Shown here: one piece after another, positions 11,824 to 23,755 of the stretch
Layout: every line of letters starts with the position of its first letter
How positions within the stretch are numbered: position 1 is the stretch's first letter
DNA from: Leptodactylus fallax
Lineage: Eukaryota; Chordata; Amphibia; Anura; Leptodactylidae
Direction: 5' to 3'
NCBI GenBank assembly: GCA_947044405.1
Contig: CAMRHE010000156.1
Location: 1,407,001-1,471,000 of the forward strand
Length of the DNA stretch: 64,000 bases
Notes under the pieces: generated by a model
The model's database searches: none
What the model saw: only the letters and a program-made list of their open reading frames with translations
Told to the model about the DNA's origin: nothing
Program-made: the position numbers and the translations under genes

Positions 11824-12051
11824 TTATTGTGTTTTTCTTTTAAAACAAAATATGTTAATGTATGAGTTGTTTTTTCCTTAATTAAAACCTTGACATTAAG
11901 GTTAAAGTGCCGTGCTGCCACTTTCCAATAAATTAGTGGTAATTTTTGGTACTCGGTCTCTAAAAAGTTCGCAATCACTGCTCTAGGCTCTCAACCTGTA
12001 GTAGGGATACATCAGATCTCTTTGAGGTACTAGCACTGTCCTAATGCTGTT

Positions 12052-12360
12052 CTTTTAAAGGGAGTCTACCACCACCAAAATCACTTCTAAACTACTTATT
12101 GTTGAAGGGGCGGTTAATGGCAGATTGAACATACCTTTTGTGTGTGAAAGTACAATCCTTCTGTCGAGAAATTCGACGTTTAATCTGTATGCAAATGAGC
12201 TGTTTGGTAAACCCAGACTGTGGCTCCATCTGCCAGAGAAGCAGCTTTAGCCTGTGGCCACCACCCAATCCCGGATCCCTTAAAGAAAAAAACAGGTACT
12301 ATGGCAGATACAGCCATGCCCCCGCTGCACTTAACAGCTAATTTGCATACGGCTTAAAAA
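12052..12360. repeat. AAAGGGAGTCTACCA repeat
   Basis: It starts TTAAAGGGAGTCTACCACC and contains TATGCAAATGAGCTG. The same opening recurs at 16588 and 55150, the latter also with ATATGCAAATGA about 140 bp in. TTAA precedes each start or nearly so. That is reminiscent of Kolobok/T2-type elements, but I could not find the opposite end. Confidence 0.45.
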
Positions 12361-12621
12361 TTTCTCAGCAGTACTTTGGTGTAATTTATTTCAAAATGGG
12401 ATACTTAGCAACAGTAAGTAATATTTACACAGTTATTAAGGTTGATATAATACACAACCTGACAGTGTTACTGCTCCACACCAAACTTGACCATAACAGA
12501 GAAATGTTGAAAGTATTTGTTGTATTTCTGACAAACACTATGATACATAATGCAATACTTCATAGAGTCGTCTGACTGAGAGTTATGAATTTTCACCTAG
12601 GTTGAAAATAATGTAAATATA

Positions 12622-13957
12622 CAGTGGGGAAAAAAAGTATTTAGTCAGCCACCAATTGTGCAATTTCTCCCACTTAAAAAGATGAGAGACCTGTAATTGA
12701 CATCATAGGTAGACCTCAACTATGAGAGACAAAATGAGAAAACCAATCCAGAAAATCACATTGTCTGATTTTTAAAGAATTTATTTGCAAATTATGGTGG
12801 AAAATAAGTATTTGGTCAATAACAAAAGTTCATCTCAATACTATGTTATATATCCTTTGTTGGCAATGACAAGGTCAAACGTTTTCTGTAAGTCTTCACA
12901 AGGTTGGCACACACTGTTGCTGGTATGTTGGCCCATTCCTCCATGCAGATTTCCTCTAGAGCAGTGATGTTTTGGGGCTGTCGCTGGACAACACAGACTT
13001 TCAACTCCCTCCAAAGGTTTTCTATGGGGTTGAGATCTGGAGACTGGCTAGGCCACTCCAGGACCTTGAAATGCTTCTTATGAAGCCACTCCTTCGTTGC
13101 CCTGGCGGTGTGCTTGGGATCATTGTCATGCTGAAAGACCCAGCCACGTTTCATCTTCAATGCCCTTGCTAATGGAAGGAGGTTTGCACTCAAAATCTCA
13201 CGATACATGGCCCCATTCATTCTTTCATGTACACGGATCAGTCGTCCTGGTCCCTTTGCAGAGAAACAGCCCCAAAGCATGATGTTGCCACCCCCATGTT
13301 TCACAGTAGGTATTCTGCAGGTCATTAACTAGGTCCCCCCGTGTGGTTCTGGGATTTTTGCTCACCGTTCTTTTGATCATTTTGACCCCATTGGGTGAGA
13401 TCTTGCGTGGAGCCCCTGATCGAGGGAGATTATCAGTGGTCTTGTATGTCTTCCATTTTCTAATTATTGCTCCCACAGTTGATTTCTTCACACCAAGCTG
13501 CTTGCCTATTGCAGATTCAGTCTTCCCAGCCAGGTGCAGGTCTACAATTTTGTTTCTGGTGTCCTTCCACAGCTCTTTGGTCTTCACCATAGTGGAGTTT
13601 GGAGTGTGACTGTTTGAGGTTGTGGACAGGTGTCTTTTATACTGATAACAATGTCAAACAGGTGCCATTACTACAGGTAATGAGTGGAGGACAGAGGAGC
13701 CTCTTAAAGAAGAAGTTGCAGGTCTATGAGAGCCAGAAATCTTGCTTGTTTGTAGGTGACCAAATACTTATTTTCCACCATAATTTGCAAATACATTCTT
13801 AAAAAAATCAGAAAATGTGATTTTCTAGATATGTTTTCTCATTTTGTCTCTCATAGTTGAGGTCTACCTATGATATCAATTACAGGCCTTGCTCATCTTT
13901 TTAAGTGGGAGAACTTGCACAATTGGTGGCTGACTAAATACTTTTTTTTCCCCACTG
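12622..13957 (-). mobile_element. Tc1-like transposon, family A, copy 2 (complete ends)
   Basis: Terminal inverted repeats CAGTGGGGAAAAAAAGTATT (left) and the mirrored AAATACTTTTTTTTCCCCACTG (shown here in part) are flanked by TA at 12620-12621 and 13958-13959. At 1336 bp it is about 265 bp shorter than the family expectation, because of an internal deletion near 13313. The two ends are nearly perfect, indicating a fairly young insertion into ANKH intron 2. Confidence 0.95.
12846..13590 (-). pseudogene. Tc1-like transposase with internal deletion
   Basis: The N-terminal frame (13225-13590) opens [11 protein letters not shown] and breaks after NDLQ. The C-terminal frame (12846-13325) resumes at [10 protein letters not shown] and continues to a normal tail with [16 protein letters not shown]. 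Relative to copy 1, plus-strand positions equivalent to about 881-1145 are missing. That removes the second DNA-binding helix region and the first catalytic aspartate (SDETK), and it shifts the frame. The element cannot supply active transposase, but its intact ends could be mobilised in trans. Confidence 0.88.
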
Positions 13958-14751
13958 TAACAAAAAAGCTAACTTACCTCAACAAAAAAGCTAACTTACC
14001 GCTTACAGTTCCTCCATCAGCGCTGTTGCCATTTCTTCATGACATCTTATTGTGAAGTTTTATTTCTGTTCATGTCACCACTGCATCCAATCATTGGCCT
14101 CAGTGGTGACCAGAACACAAATGCTACATCACTAATGCCAGCCACATACTTGAACAGAAGTGAAACGTCACAGGATGTCATGAAGGGCCACAAACAGTGT
14201 TGTCCTGGCCGCCACTGCTGTAGCGGGGTAGCTGTGTGAGAGGCAAGTTAGCTTTTTTAAACGTACACCATTTGTAGACTGGCACACACACGTTCTAGAA
14301 TCTATATCAATAGATCATAAAAGGGAATTTTTTTTTTTCTTTTTTTCAAGGCCTGGGGCACACATGGCATACTCACAGAGGATTAGCTAATGCAAACTTA
14401 GTGGTGCCTAACCCGCTGCAATGCACAGCAGTTGTGTAGTGAATAAGATTTAAGCATATCCCATCCATACACTGCTGAAAAGTATTTGTGCTGCGGGTGT
14501 TGAAAAAGTAACATGTCCATTATAGCCCACGGTTTCCAGGCTGAAAATCTGGGCCAGTTGCCCTGGAAAACGTGGCTGAGAATTAAAGTGAAACCCAGAC
14601 GATTTTGGATGATTTTTGCCGTGCTAGGATTCCTTGGAGATGTCCTCTGTAGACGTGCCATAGTAAACTCAACCCATGCTTGTGTCCTTAGCCTAAGCAG
14701 TAATCATGTGACTTCAGCTATTTTAAGGTTAAATGCAATGTTTTATTTTTA

Positions 14752-14997
<246 letters not shown>

Positions 14998-15000
14998 CTA

Positions 15001-16587
15001 TGAAACAGCAAAGGAAACATTAGAAACAAATTAGATAGTACTATGTGAAGTGATGTATGTAGCTGTACACTGGAATTTGCATTATTCTTACAACATCTAC
15101 TCAAACATTTTACTATTTAAGTCAACACATTAAAAGTGAGGAGTGTAGGCTACAAAGAACAGGTGCAAATCTTTCCCTTATACCTTATCTCTGTGTAGTG
15201 TGCACTCCTGATTTTGGCTCACTAACACTCGTACAAAACACTGCAAAAGCAGCCTTATGGTCAAGTACTGTTCCTGTAAGAACTAACATGTGACATCACA
15301 TCATTCAACATTCACCTTGCAGGTCAAGCTTGTCTTTAACTGGAGCCGAATTCCATACCATATATTTTAAATAAAGATACCTGCTGTGCATAATGGACTA
15401 AACCAGTGCCAATCAGGAGCCCACCCACAACTATTTGCTGAGCACTTATACAACCTTCTCACAGAATTAGTCAGGTAAGTAGCACAGTCACAGCATAGCA
15501 ACTTTAGCCATATAAGAACCTATTGAAATGCCTGACTACCAAAAACCAAGCAATATTAAGAGATAAACTACATGATATATTAACACTCTCGTCAGCCAGT
15601 AAATTTCCTTCAACACCTACTTTCATAGTATTTTATAGTGGAGGGGATAAAAGTCAGCCTGAAATTATACAGAGTAATGGTTGAAAGTAAGCTCTAGAGT
15701 CTAGACAATGTGACTGCAGGGAAGAGTAAAATGATTGATTTTGTTCTTCGACTGTTCAACACCTCAAAAAAGCTGGAATGGATGCTGCACGTCTAGCTTT
15801 TTTGTTTTGTTATTCATTCCTGAATAAATGTATCTTGTATAACAACAATAATAAAGAATCCTATGAAAAATCTGTGTGGCTGTAGATAGATGCCGGCACT
15901 GCTTACCGATAATCACCTGTAGTTGTAAGATATTGATCCTGTTTACCACTGTGAGTTATCACTTATCCATCTGAGCCTGAATCATTGTTTAATATTAAGA
16001 AGAGTCTATTCACTATATAAATGGACTTCTAAATTATACAGCCAGATCTTGTTTTATCAGGTTTAGAATCATGAAGTTATTGGCTGTCTTTCCCTATGGC
16101 CCCACAATAATGCACTGAACTGTTGCACAGGCACTACATACCGTAATCCCAGACATGGTGAAAGTATATGTAACAAAAGCAGAAACATGTCTGCACACAA
16201 TATTAAAACGTAGCTAAACTTTTATTTAATTTTTCATAAACTCATAATTCAGTTAAAGATACCAGCTTTGTAATATACTTTATTATATAAGAAAAATGCC
16301 TATTTCTGCAGTTATTTACCTCCTTCTGCTGCATAAAATCTGTACAATAGAACTCAATGGAGAGGAGGAAGAAAAGGAGAGCTCCTCAAACAGAGGGACA
16401 TCTGTAATGTAGAGAGATAGTTCTTTTTCACAACACAGTAGGGTTATCAGGAATTGATTTCTAGCCATTTATTGATAGGAATGAATAATTTAACGTTGTA
16501 GACAACTGTGTCCTTCTTCTCTTCCCCTCTCCCGTTTCTATAGAGCTCACTAACTGAGACAGATTGTGTATGGGGTAAGGAATTACT
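15001..16587. other. Intron 1, no feature seen
   Basis: No recognisable coding frame or repeat. The stretch directly right of exon 2 is pyrimidine-rich on the minus strand, as expected for a 3' splice region. Confidence 0.5.
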
Positions 16588-16830
16588 ATTAAAGGGAGTC
16601 TATCATTGCTCAAACACCTTTTTAACTGAAGCCACGTTGGAACAGCCTTTATAAAGGCTATTCTACTCCTACCTTTATTTGTCTTCTCCTCACCAGCGTT
16701 TTTGCAAAAAAAGTTTTATGCCCATGCACAGTATAAGACTGTGCTGAGACACAACCCTTTGACAATGGGTTATTCACTGATGACAGTATCAGACTGTGTA
16801 AGAAAACACCCCTTTGACCAGGCTATGCTG
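16588..16830. repeat. AAAGGGAGTCTA repeat, second copy
   Basis: It opens TTAAAGGGAGTCTATCATTG, matching the openings at 12055 and 55150. The remainder is diverged and the far edge is uncertain. Confidence 0.4.
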
Positions 16831-18815
16831 GGTACTGCAGCTCTGCCACACTCACAATAAAAAGGTCACTCCAACAGCCTAGTACAGAAAACAATCTACA
16901 ATAGCCCGGAATGGTAAATAGTAATCTACAACAGCCTAGAACAGAAAATAACAGTTGTTGGGAATGCTTTCTTATCTTGTTTGCCACACAGAATGTATGA
17001 ATATATATGACATGTTGGATGATGATGACAGCCATTTCACTTGGTTCATTTCCCTCAGTCGTGAGTTGGGTCTTTATATGCTCCAGGTACTTCCCAGTAC
17101 AAGTGCTGGTACACACTATAATACACATTGTACAACACAGAAATTTACATTGTAGATAAGAAATAAGTGCCTGATTACTGGGACCCCCACAAACAATATA
17201 CTTCACTCATCTTTGTCAGTCCCATAGACTATGAATGTGGAGTGGCAGCACACATGCTCAAATGATGCCCTGCGTCTCCTTACTCGGTCATGCAGTAAGG
17301 AGGAATGGGGATGGATTTAGGTCCCCTGTTCTATTGATCCTTGGGGGTTCTAGAGGTGCAACCCCAGCAATTTGGCATTTATTATCTATCCTGTAGAACA
17401 TCTGAAGTCAATTTAATGGTACCTTGCCAAGACAAAAACATAATAAAATGTCCTACTGACTCCAAACTTTCGAACAACTGCTGAGTCAGCATATTCTGCA
17501 CGGGTACATTAGTCAAATCTACTGTTACTTAAACATCAATTTAAAATACTCATGTAAAGTCTCCTACAACAATAAAAAATATAACAATCTGCAGAATTGG
17601 GTGACATGAATAGAAATGTCTGTTCTTTACCACTGAAAATTAATTTAATTTCATTGTAACATAGCCTTTATACCATGCTACCTACTTCTAGACAGTAAAT
17701 AAATGTGGCGAATAAGCCTGTGATATGAATGATATATGCTTGGACCATAAATTACATAAAGTATAATTATTTCCCATTTGCCTACCATATCAAGACAAAA
17801 TTCTGCCACATTTTGGTCAGCATAAACTGGCAGTAGAGAATGTACACAATGTAAAAGGAATAGAAACACTTAGCAGTCTTATTGAGCTATCAAATGTACT
17901 GATATGGCTCCTTCCCTGTGTGTAGAGGAATTGAAGGAGTGGAGAGAGAAGCTCTGTCATCCATTTGGCAGACAGTGCTCGGACTAGTTTATGTAATATG
18001 GCATCATTTGTTGCAGGTAGGCATACACATTAGATAACAGTTTGCTGACAACCTCATAACTAAAGAAGGAGTCCATGACTATTCCCTTATACACCTGCAG
18101 CAAATATGATCATGCATGATCATTCAATTTCAGTATAAAGGTTTATGGAGAAATCAGATAATGCCACATGAAGGTTTATTTGGCCACCTGTTTCCCATGC
18201 ACTGAAAAATGAATGGGCAACTATGAAGGGAGCTGTTCTGAACTAGTGGCTTTCAGCTGTGAATAACTGGGGTAATCCTGAATAGGGGACATTCATATGA
18301 CCTAATAGGGCATTTGTCCAGGGGTTGGCCTTACAAACAAATATTCTCAGTTTTACTTGTATATGTACATTGTTAGCGAGGGAAACAAATGGAAGCCCTC
18401 AGATATTGCAGTAACAAACATAAAACAAACATAAGCAGATGTGATGTTTTATGTCATTCGAGGACTAATGAAAGATCTGTAGATTTTTAATTGGACCAGA
18501 CTTTAGGATGATATCTGTAAACTGGTTAGATTTAGATACATGTATACAACAGGAGAGTTCTTCAGTATTTAACTTTGCCTATGTATCGCCTTGTAATTTC
18601 ACAGCATCTGGCACACAGGATCACTGCCAAAGCCCAACGACAAAGTTTATGCCAGTTCTAGAACCAAATTACTAAAATTTGACCAGTCCAACACAGAACT
18701 ACCAGTATGTCCATCCTTACCTTTTCAATTTGGTTAAGGACCTCAATTTCTCAACACAATATGGGATATGCAGCAAACCCAACCACACATATACACATAT
18801 AGGATGAGCATCTTG
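16831..18815. other. Intron 1, no feature seen
   Basis: Within 16835-16945 short words such as AACAGCC-TAG-ACAGAAAA recur three times about 30-40 bp apart, a faint tandem signal. Otherwise nothing is recognised. Confidence 0.45.
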
Positions 18816-19275
18816 TGAGTAGAGATGGGCGACCTCACAAGATTAGTTTCACAAATATTTGTGAGATTCGGCCCTCTGGCCCATTTTATACCAAACTTTT
18901 TCAGATCGGAAGAACCAGAAGTGTTATTATCTTATCAGACCCCACCATATAATAGGTGGAGGCCCAGGGGAGGTAAGAAAAAAAAATAAACACTTATAGT
19001 CACCTTGACTCACCTCTCCTGGGCAACTTTGCAGTGTCTGGTTTCCTCATCAGCAATCACATGGGGCGCACTGAGCTTAGAGGCCGGAATAGGCCTCAAG
19101 AGAATGCCTAGAGACTACCGCATACCCAGAAGAGTGAGACAAGGTGAGTATAAGTGTTTGCTATTTTACCTCACCTTCCCAGAGCCTCCACTTATTATAC
19201 TCTGAGGTTTGAGGAGACCCCAGAGTATAATAGTGTTTTGTGACTGACAAACCCCAAACATTTTGTGTTCAAAAC
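18816..19275. repeat. Foldback repeat with a hAT-like end
   Basis: TAGAGATGGGCGACC at 18821 resembles the terminus TAGAGATGAGCGAA of the hAT MITE at 39372. Downstream, GAGGTAAGAAA...AACACTTATA at about 18969-19000 is mirrored by TATAAGTGTTTGC...TTACCTC near 19150. The opposite terminus was not found, so extent and class are uncertain. Confidence 0.4.
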
Positions 19276-19948
19276 ACAAAATAGTAGCTATTGAAGGTCG
19301 AATGGGACAATGTTGCAATACCCTGCACCACCACTACAATGTGGACCGCCTGAAGGTAGACTGTCCCATATAAAATATAAGAGGCCATAGTGCTCAGCTC
19401 AATGATGCAGTTTCTTCAAACAGGTGATTTGGGTAAGGGAGTTGAGAGTGACACTCCCACCAATCTGATATTAATGACAGCCATCAATATTTTGATCCCA
19501 GAAAACCCCTTTAAGATCTCTGTAGTCCAAATACCAGCATCTGCTATTTCTGCAATAGTGGCACACTGCCCTGAGTATCTAGATTAAATAAGACAGCCCA
19601 AAATGAGTCACGCATAATATGCATCTGAGGGTAAAGAAATGGGGCTGCTACAGGTGCATCTCTATAAATTAGAATATCTTTGAAACGTTCATTCATTTCA
19701 GTAATTCAGTAATACAATTCATAATCAGCGTCTTCCATGATTGTGTTTCCTACTGAACCAGACTGAGGGACCATTTAAAGGCTTAGGAAACCTTGGCAGG
19801 TGACACACTGAATTTATAATACTGAACTTTTTTACAATATTCTAATTTTTTTATATTTTGGTTTTCATTACCTGTAATCCATAATCAACATTTACAGAAA
19901 TAAAACACTTGAAATAGAACATTCTGTGCGTAAAGAATCTAGAAAATA

Positions 19949-21593
19949 CAGTCATATGAAAAAGTTTGGGTACCCCTATTAATCTTAATCATTTTTAGTT
20001 CTAAATATTTGGGTGTTTGCAACAGCCATTTCAATTTGATATCTCTAATAACTGATGGACACAGTAATATTTCAGGATTGAAATGAGGTTTATTGTACTA
20101 ACAGAAAATGTGCAATATGCATTAAACCAAAATTTGACCGGTGCAAAAATTTGGGTACCCTTATCATTTTATTGATTTGAATACTCCTAACTACTTTTTA
20201 CTGACTTACTGAAGCACAAAATTGGTTTTGTAACCTCACTGAGCTTTGAACTTCATAGCCAGGTGTATCCAATCATGAGAAAAGGTATTTAAGGTGGCCA
20301 ATTGCAAGTTGTTCTCCTATTTGAATCTCCTCTGAAGAGTGGCATCATGGGCTCCTCAAAACAACTCTCAAATGATCTGAAAACAAAGATTGTTCAACAT
20401 AGTTGTTCAGGGGAAGGATACAAAAAGTTGTCTCAGAGATTTAACCTGTCAGTTTCCACTGTGAGGAACATAGTAAGGAAATGGAAGACCACAGGGACAG
20501 TTCTTGTTAAGCCCAGAAGTGGCAGGCCAAGAAAAATATCAGAAAGGCAGAGAAGAAGAATGGTGAGAACAGTCAAGGACAATCCACAGACCACCTCCAA
20601 AGAGCTGCAGCATCATCTTGCTGCAGATGGTGTCACTGTGCATCGGTCAACAATACAGCACACTTTGCACAAGGAGAAGCTGTACGGGAGAGTGATGCGA
20701 AAGAAGCCGTTTCTGAAAGCACGCCACAAACAGAGTCGCCTGAGGTATGCAAAAGCACATTTGGACAAGCCAGCTTCATTTTGGAAGAAGGTCCTGTGGA
20801 CTGATGAAACAAAGATTGAGTTGTTTGGTCATACAAAAAGGCGTTATGCATGGCGTCAAAAAAACACAGCATTCCAAGAAAAACACTTGCTACCCACTGT
20901 AAAATTTGGTGGAGGTTCCATCATGCTTTGGGGCTGTGTGGCCAATGCCGGCACCAGCAATCTTGTTAAAGTTGAGGGTCGCATGGATTCAACTCAGTAT
21001 CAGCAGATTCTTGAGAATAATGTACAAGAATCAGTGACGAATTTGAAGTTACGCCGGGGATGGATATTTCAGCAAGACAATGATCCAAAACACAGCTCCA
21101 AATCTACTCAGGCATTCATGCAGAGGAACAATTACAATGTTCTGGAATGGCCATCCCAGTCCCCAGACCTGAATATCATTGAACATCTGTGGGATAATTT
21201 GAAGCGGGCTGTCCATGCTCGGCGACCATCAAACTTAACTGAACTGGAATTGTTTTGTAAAGAGGAATGGTCAAAAATACCTTCATCCAGGATCCAGGAA
21301 CTGATTAAAAGCCACAGGAAGCGACTAGAGGCTGTTATTTTTGCAAAAGGAGGATCTACTAAATATTAATGTCACTTTTCTGTTGAGGTGCCCATACTTT
21401 TGCACCGGTCAAATTTTGGTTTAATGCATATTGCACATTTTCTGTTAGTACAATAAACCTCATTTCAATCCTGAAATATTACTGTGTCCATCAGTTATTA
21501 TATCAAATTGAAATGGCTGTTGCAAACACCCAAATATTTAAAACTAAAAATGATTAAGATTAATAGGGGTGCCCAAACTTTTTAATATGACTG
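19949..21593 (+). mobile_element. Complete Tc1-like transposon, family B
   Basis: Long inverted repeats of about 210 bp start CAGTCATATGAAAAAGTTTG at 19949 and end AAACTTTTTAATATGACTG at 21593, with TA on each side. Each arm holds an outer and an inner direct repeat (AAAGTTTGGGTACCCCT at about 19960 and AAAATTTGGGTACCCTT at about 20147). That is the IR/DR layout seen in Sleeping Beauty-like elements. It interrupts an older TA-flanked MITE. At 1645 bp with one open transposase gene it looks recent. Confidence 0.95.
20347..21369 (+). CDS. Tc1-like transposase, intact reading frame
   Basis: 340 codons from MGSSKQLSNDLKTKI to GGSTKY and TAA. I choose the ATG at 20347 over the in-frame one at 20302 because Tc1 transposases begin with this kind of sequence. 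The bipartite DNA-binding region (residues about 1-110) has two helix-turn-helix units and the SGRPRK hook. The catalytic core has [13 protein letters not shown] and SPDLNIIEHLW, giving the D, D and E with 34-residue final spacing. No stops or frameshifts. It would cut and paste DNA at TA sites in the nucleus. Whether it is expressed is unknown; it lies antisense to the host gene. Confidence 0.93.
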   Translation: MGSSKQLSNDLKTKIVQHSCSGEGYKKLSQRFNLSVSTVRNIVRKWKTTGTVLVKPRSGRPRKISERQRRRMVRTVKDNPQTTSKELQHHLAADGVTVHRSTIQHTLHKEKLYGRVMRKKPFLKARHKQSRLRYAKAHLDKPASFWKKVLWTDETKIELFGHTKRRYAWRQKNTAFQEKHLLPTVKFGGGSIMLWGCVANAGTSNLVKVEGRMDSTQYQQILENNVQESVTNLKLRRGWIFQQDNDPKHSSKSTQAFMQRNNYNVLEWPSQSPDLNIIEHLWDNLKRAVHARRPSNLTELELFCKEEWSKIPSSRIQELIKSHRKRLEAVIFAKGGSTKY

Positions 21594-21675
21594 TATAGGA
21601 GGTCACTTTTTTCATTTCATTACTGAAATAAATAAACGTTTCAAAGATATTCTAATTTATTGAGATGCACCTGTA

Positions 21676-22840
21676 CATGTGAATTATGTAGGAATTTTAA
21701 CAGTACAATCTAGAAGAACCGTGACTCTCCAACAAATCAAATGGGTATAATCCCAACAAAATAGGTATAAAAAGGTAACAGTCTCCATTAATCAACACAA
21801 TGTGGCTAAATGAAAGTTGTGAAGAATACCAGTTTGCCAAGCCTACCTGCGATCACCCCTCTTACTTTCTACTCACCCCCTGGGTTCATAGGATAACATG
21901 AAACGAGCTTTATAAATTTTATATATTTATTAACGCGAGTGGGTCGGTACTAGCCACCAACATATTCAGAATACACATTAGAGGATGGTCAAGAAAATAC
22001 AGGTAAAAACAAGGAATACAGCACAGAAAAATAAAACGGGATTAAAAGAGAAAAAAGAATATCAAATGAATTGGCAGTCTGGTTCACTGAGGCATCAGCT
22101 GGTTAGCCCCAGGACACTTCCTTAAGTTAGCAACACGACATGTGTCCTCACATCTCTCCCATGATAAAAAGATAGCCTCTCTCCCTGGTCTGAGAACATA
22201 TACCTGTCCTAGGCTCCTCCCTGTGTGATATCACCAGGAAAAGAGGCCCATCCCTACATCCTAGGACCAGAAAAATATATACAACCTTAACTCCTTGTCA
22301 GATGACCGTAGTATCAGGCGAGGGGTATGACGGGGTTCGTGGCGATGTTCCCATCATGTAGGCACCAGGAATGACCCCCTAGATCCCCTTGGGTAGGGAG
22401 TTCAGTGTCTGGACCTTTTCCCTGCTCCCAACAGTACCGTGTTTGGACTTGATGTGTCCGGGCCAGTCTTGCGCACCAAAGGAATTTATTGGTGCAACTG
22501 TAAGATGTGCCCCTCAGAAAGTAATTACATCTCCTAGAAAAGCGAAAATACACATCACTCCAGGATCTCCCCTGCTGAGTTAACGAATTTCACACTTGTA
22601 TGCAAAGAAGGGCTGTATGTGACTGCAGACATTAAGTCTGGGGACTAAAGAGTGTAATATCAATCAGCCACAAATGGAATCCATATCTAAGATTAATCCC
22701 CCTTGGCTGATCTGTTACCACAGAAGTGTAATATTATAACAAACAGTTATAACAGTATGCCAGCAATCATTTTATTATATTCTTCCTTCTGTACTTGTCA
22801 CTGTCTCTGACTACCACCAAGATGCTGTCATTGATCTATT
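21676..22840. other. Intron 1, no gene recognised
   Basis: GTGGGTCGGTACTAGCCACC and the moderately GC-rich stretch 22310-22600 look like parts of an older dispersed repeat, but no terminal repeats, primer-binding site or protein were identified. Confidence 0.45.
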
Positions 22841-23060
22841 GCCGTGTTGGCAAACCCATGCGTGCCAGAGGGGGCACTCAGATCCCTCTCTGTTGGCACG
22901 CACGCCGTCACCCTGATCGCTCACTAATGGGGAATCCGATACAGGATTTCCCATTAGTGAGCGATCGCTTTTTTCAGCTGTATGTGCAAATGCTCTTCGT
23001 GGGATTTCAGGTAAGTAGCATATAATACTGTGTGGGGGCCCACTGTGGAGCATATAATAA
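22841..23060. repeat. Dispersed repeat plus start of the minisatellite, copy 2
   Basis: It matches 11070-11440 in order. GATCGCTCACTAATGGGGAA at 22917 is mirrored at 22949-22968 (TTCCCATTAGTGAGCGATC), an almost perfect 52-bp hairpin absent from the first copy. The end holds one and a half units of the 33-bp minisatellite. Confidence 0.75.
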
Positions 23061-23395
23061 TACCTAATACCAATATGTATTCATTAAATTCACTGTGGGA
23101 AAGCTACTCAAACAGCAATGTATTCACAGAAGGGAGTAACTATAATATATTCCTTTTAACAGTCATAAATAAAAGATAAAGCTAGAAACTAGTCTATATA
23201 AATAAATACTGCTTCACATCTAAGTTTGTACCATCAAGCCAGTCAACATGCAGACCATGGAGCTAGTATTAGTAAGGAGAGGGGATACTGATAAACATAT
23301 ATTCCTCCTGTCCCAGATGCAAAGAAAGGAAAGCAGTTCAATAACCACCATACCCCCCACACAAAAACATTCAATGCATTTCAGGAAGTAAGTAT

Positions 23396-23755
23396 GCATC
23401 CCCCATACTCTGGAACTCATTACCAAGACAATAATATTGTCCCCCACAGTCACAAGCTTCAAGAAGGCCCTGAAGACTCACCTATTCAGGAAGGCCTACA
23501 ACCTCCAATAACGCTACTGTCACCACACCACCATATGAACAGCCTCTACCCTCACTTCTGTCTCTATCCCTCTTCCATCATAGATTGTAAGCCCTTGCGG
23601 GCAGGGCCCTCTATCCCACTGTGCCAGTTGGTCATTGTTAGTATTATATTTGTTTTGTTTATTTTGTGTACCGTATGCAAACCCTCAAATGTACAGCACA
23701 TTGGAATTAATGGTGCTATATAAATAAATAATAATAATAATAAAAGTATTAGGGA
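23396..23755 (+). mobile_element. L2-like LINE, 3' end only
   Basis: It is nearly identical to the 3' end of the element at 61597-62935. The shared part is CATACTCTGGAACTC through GGGCAGGGCCCTCTATCCCA to GCTATATAAATAAATAATAA, an (ATA)n tail. It is 5'-truncated to about 360 bp, as usual for LINE insertions. Confidence 0.88.

Larger units (their letters stand above)
19651..21673. mobile_element. TA-flanked MITE (Tc1/mariner type) hosting another Tc1
   Basis: The terminal inverted repeats CAGGTGCATCTCTATAAATT and AATTTATTGAGATGCACCTG are flanked by TA at 19649-19650 and 21674-21675. The arms continue (ATTAGAATATCTTTGAAACG mirrored at 21627-21655). Without the inner insertion and its TA duplication it is about 376 bp. 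The TGTAATCCATAATCAACATT word at 19876 fits the fish and frog families with this terminus. Confidence 0.88.

Noticed and set aside
11427..11865. Overlapping plus-strand frames with repeated CGGPLWS-type words
   Set aside because: They are translations of the 33-bp minisatellite and a MITE, not a repeat protein.
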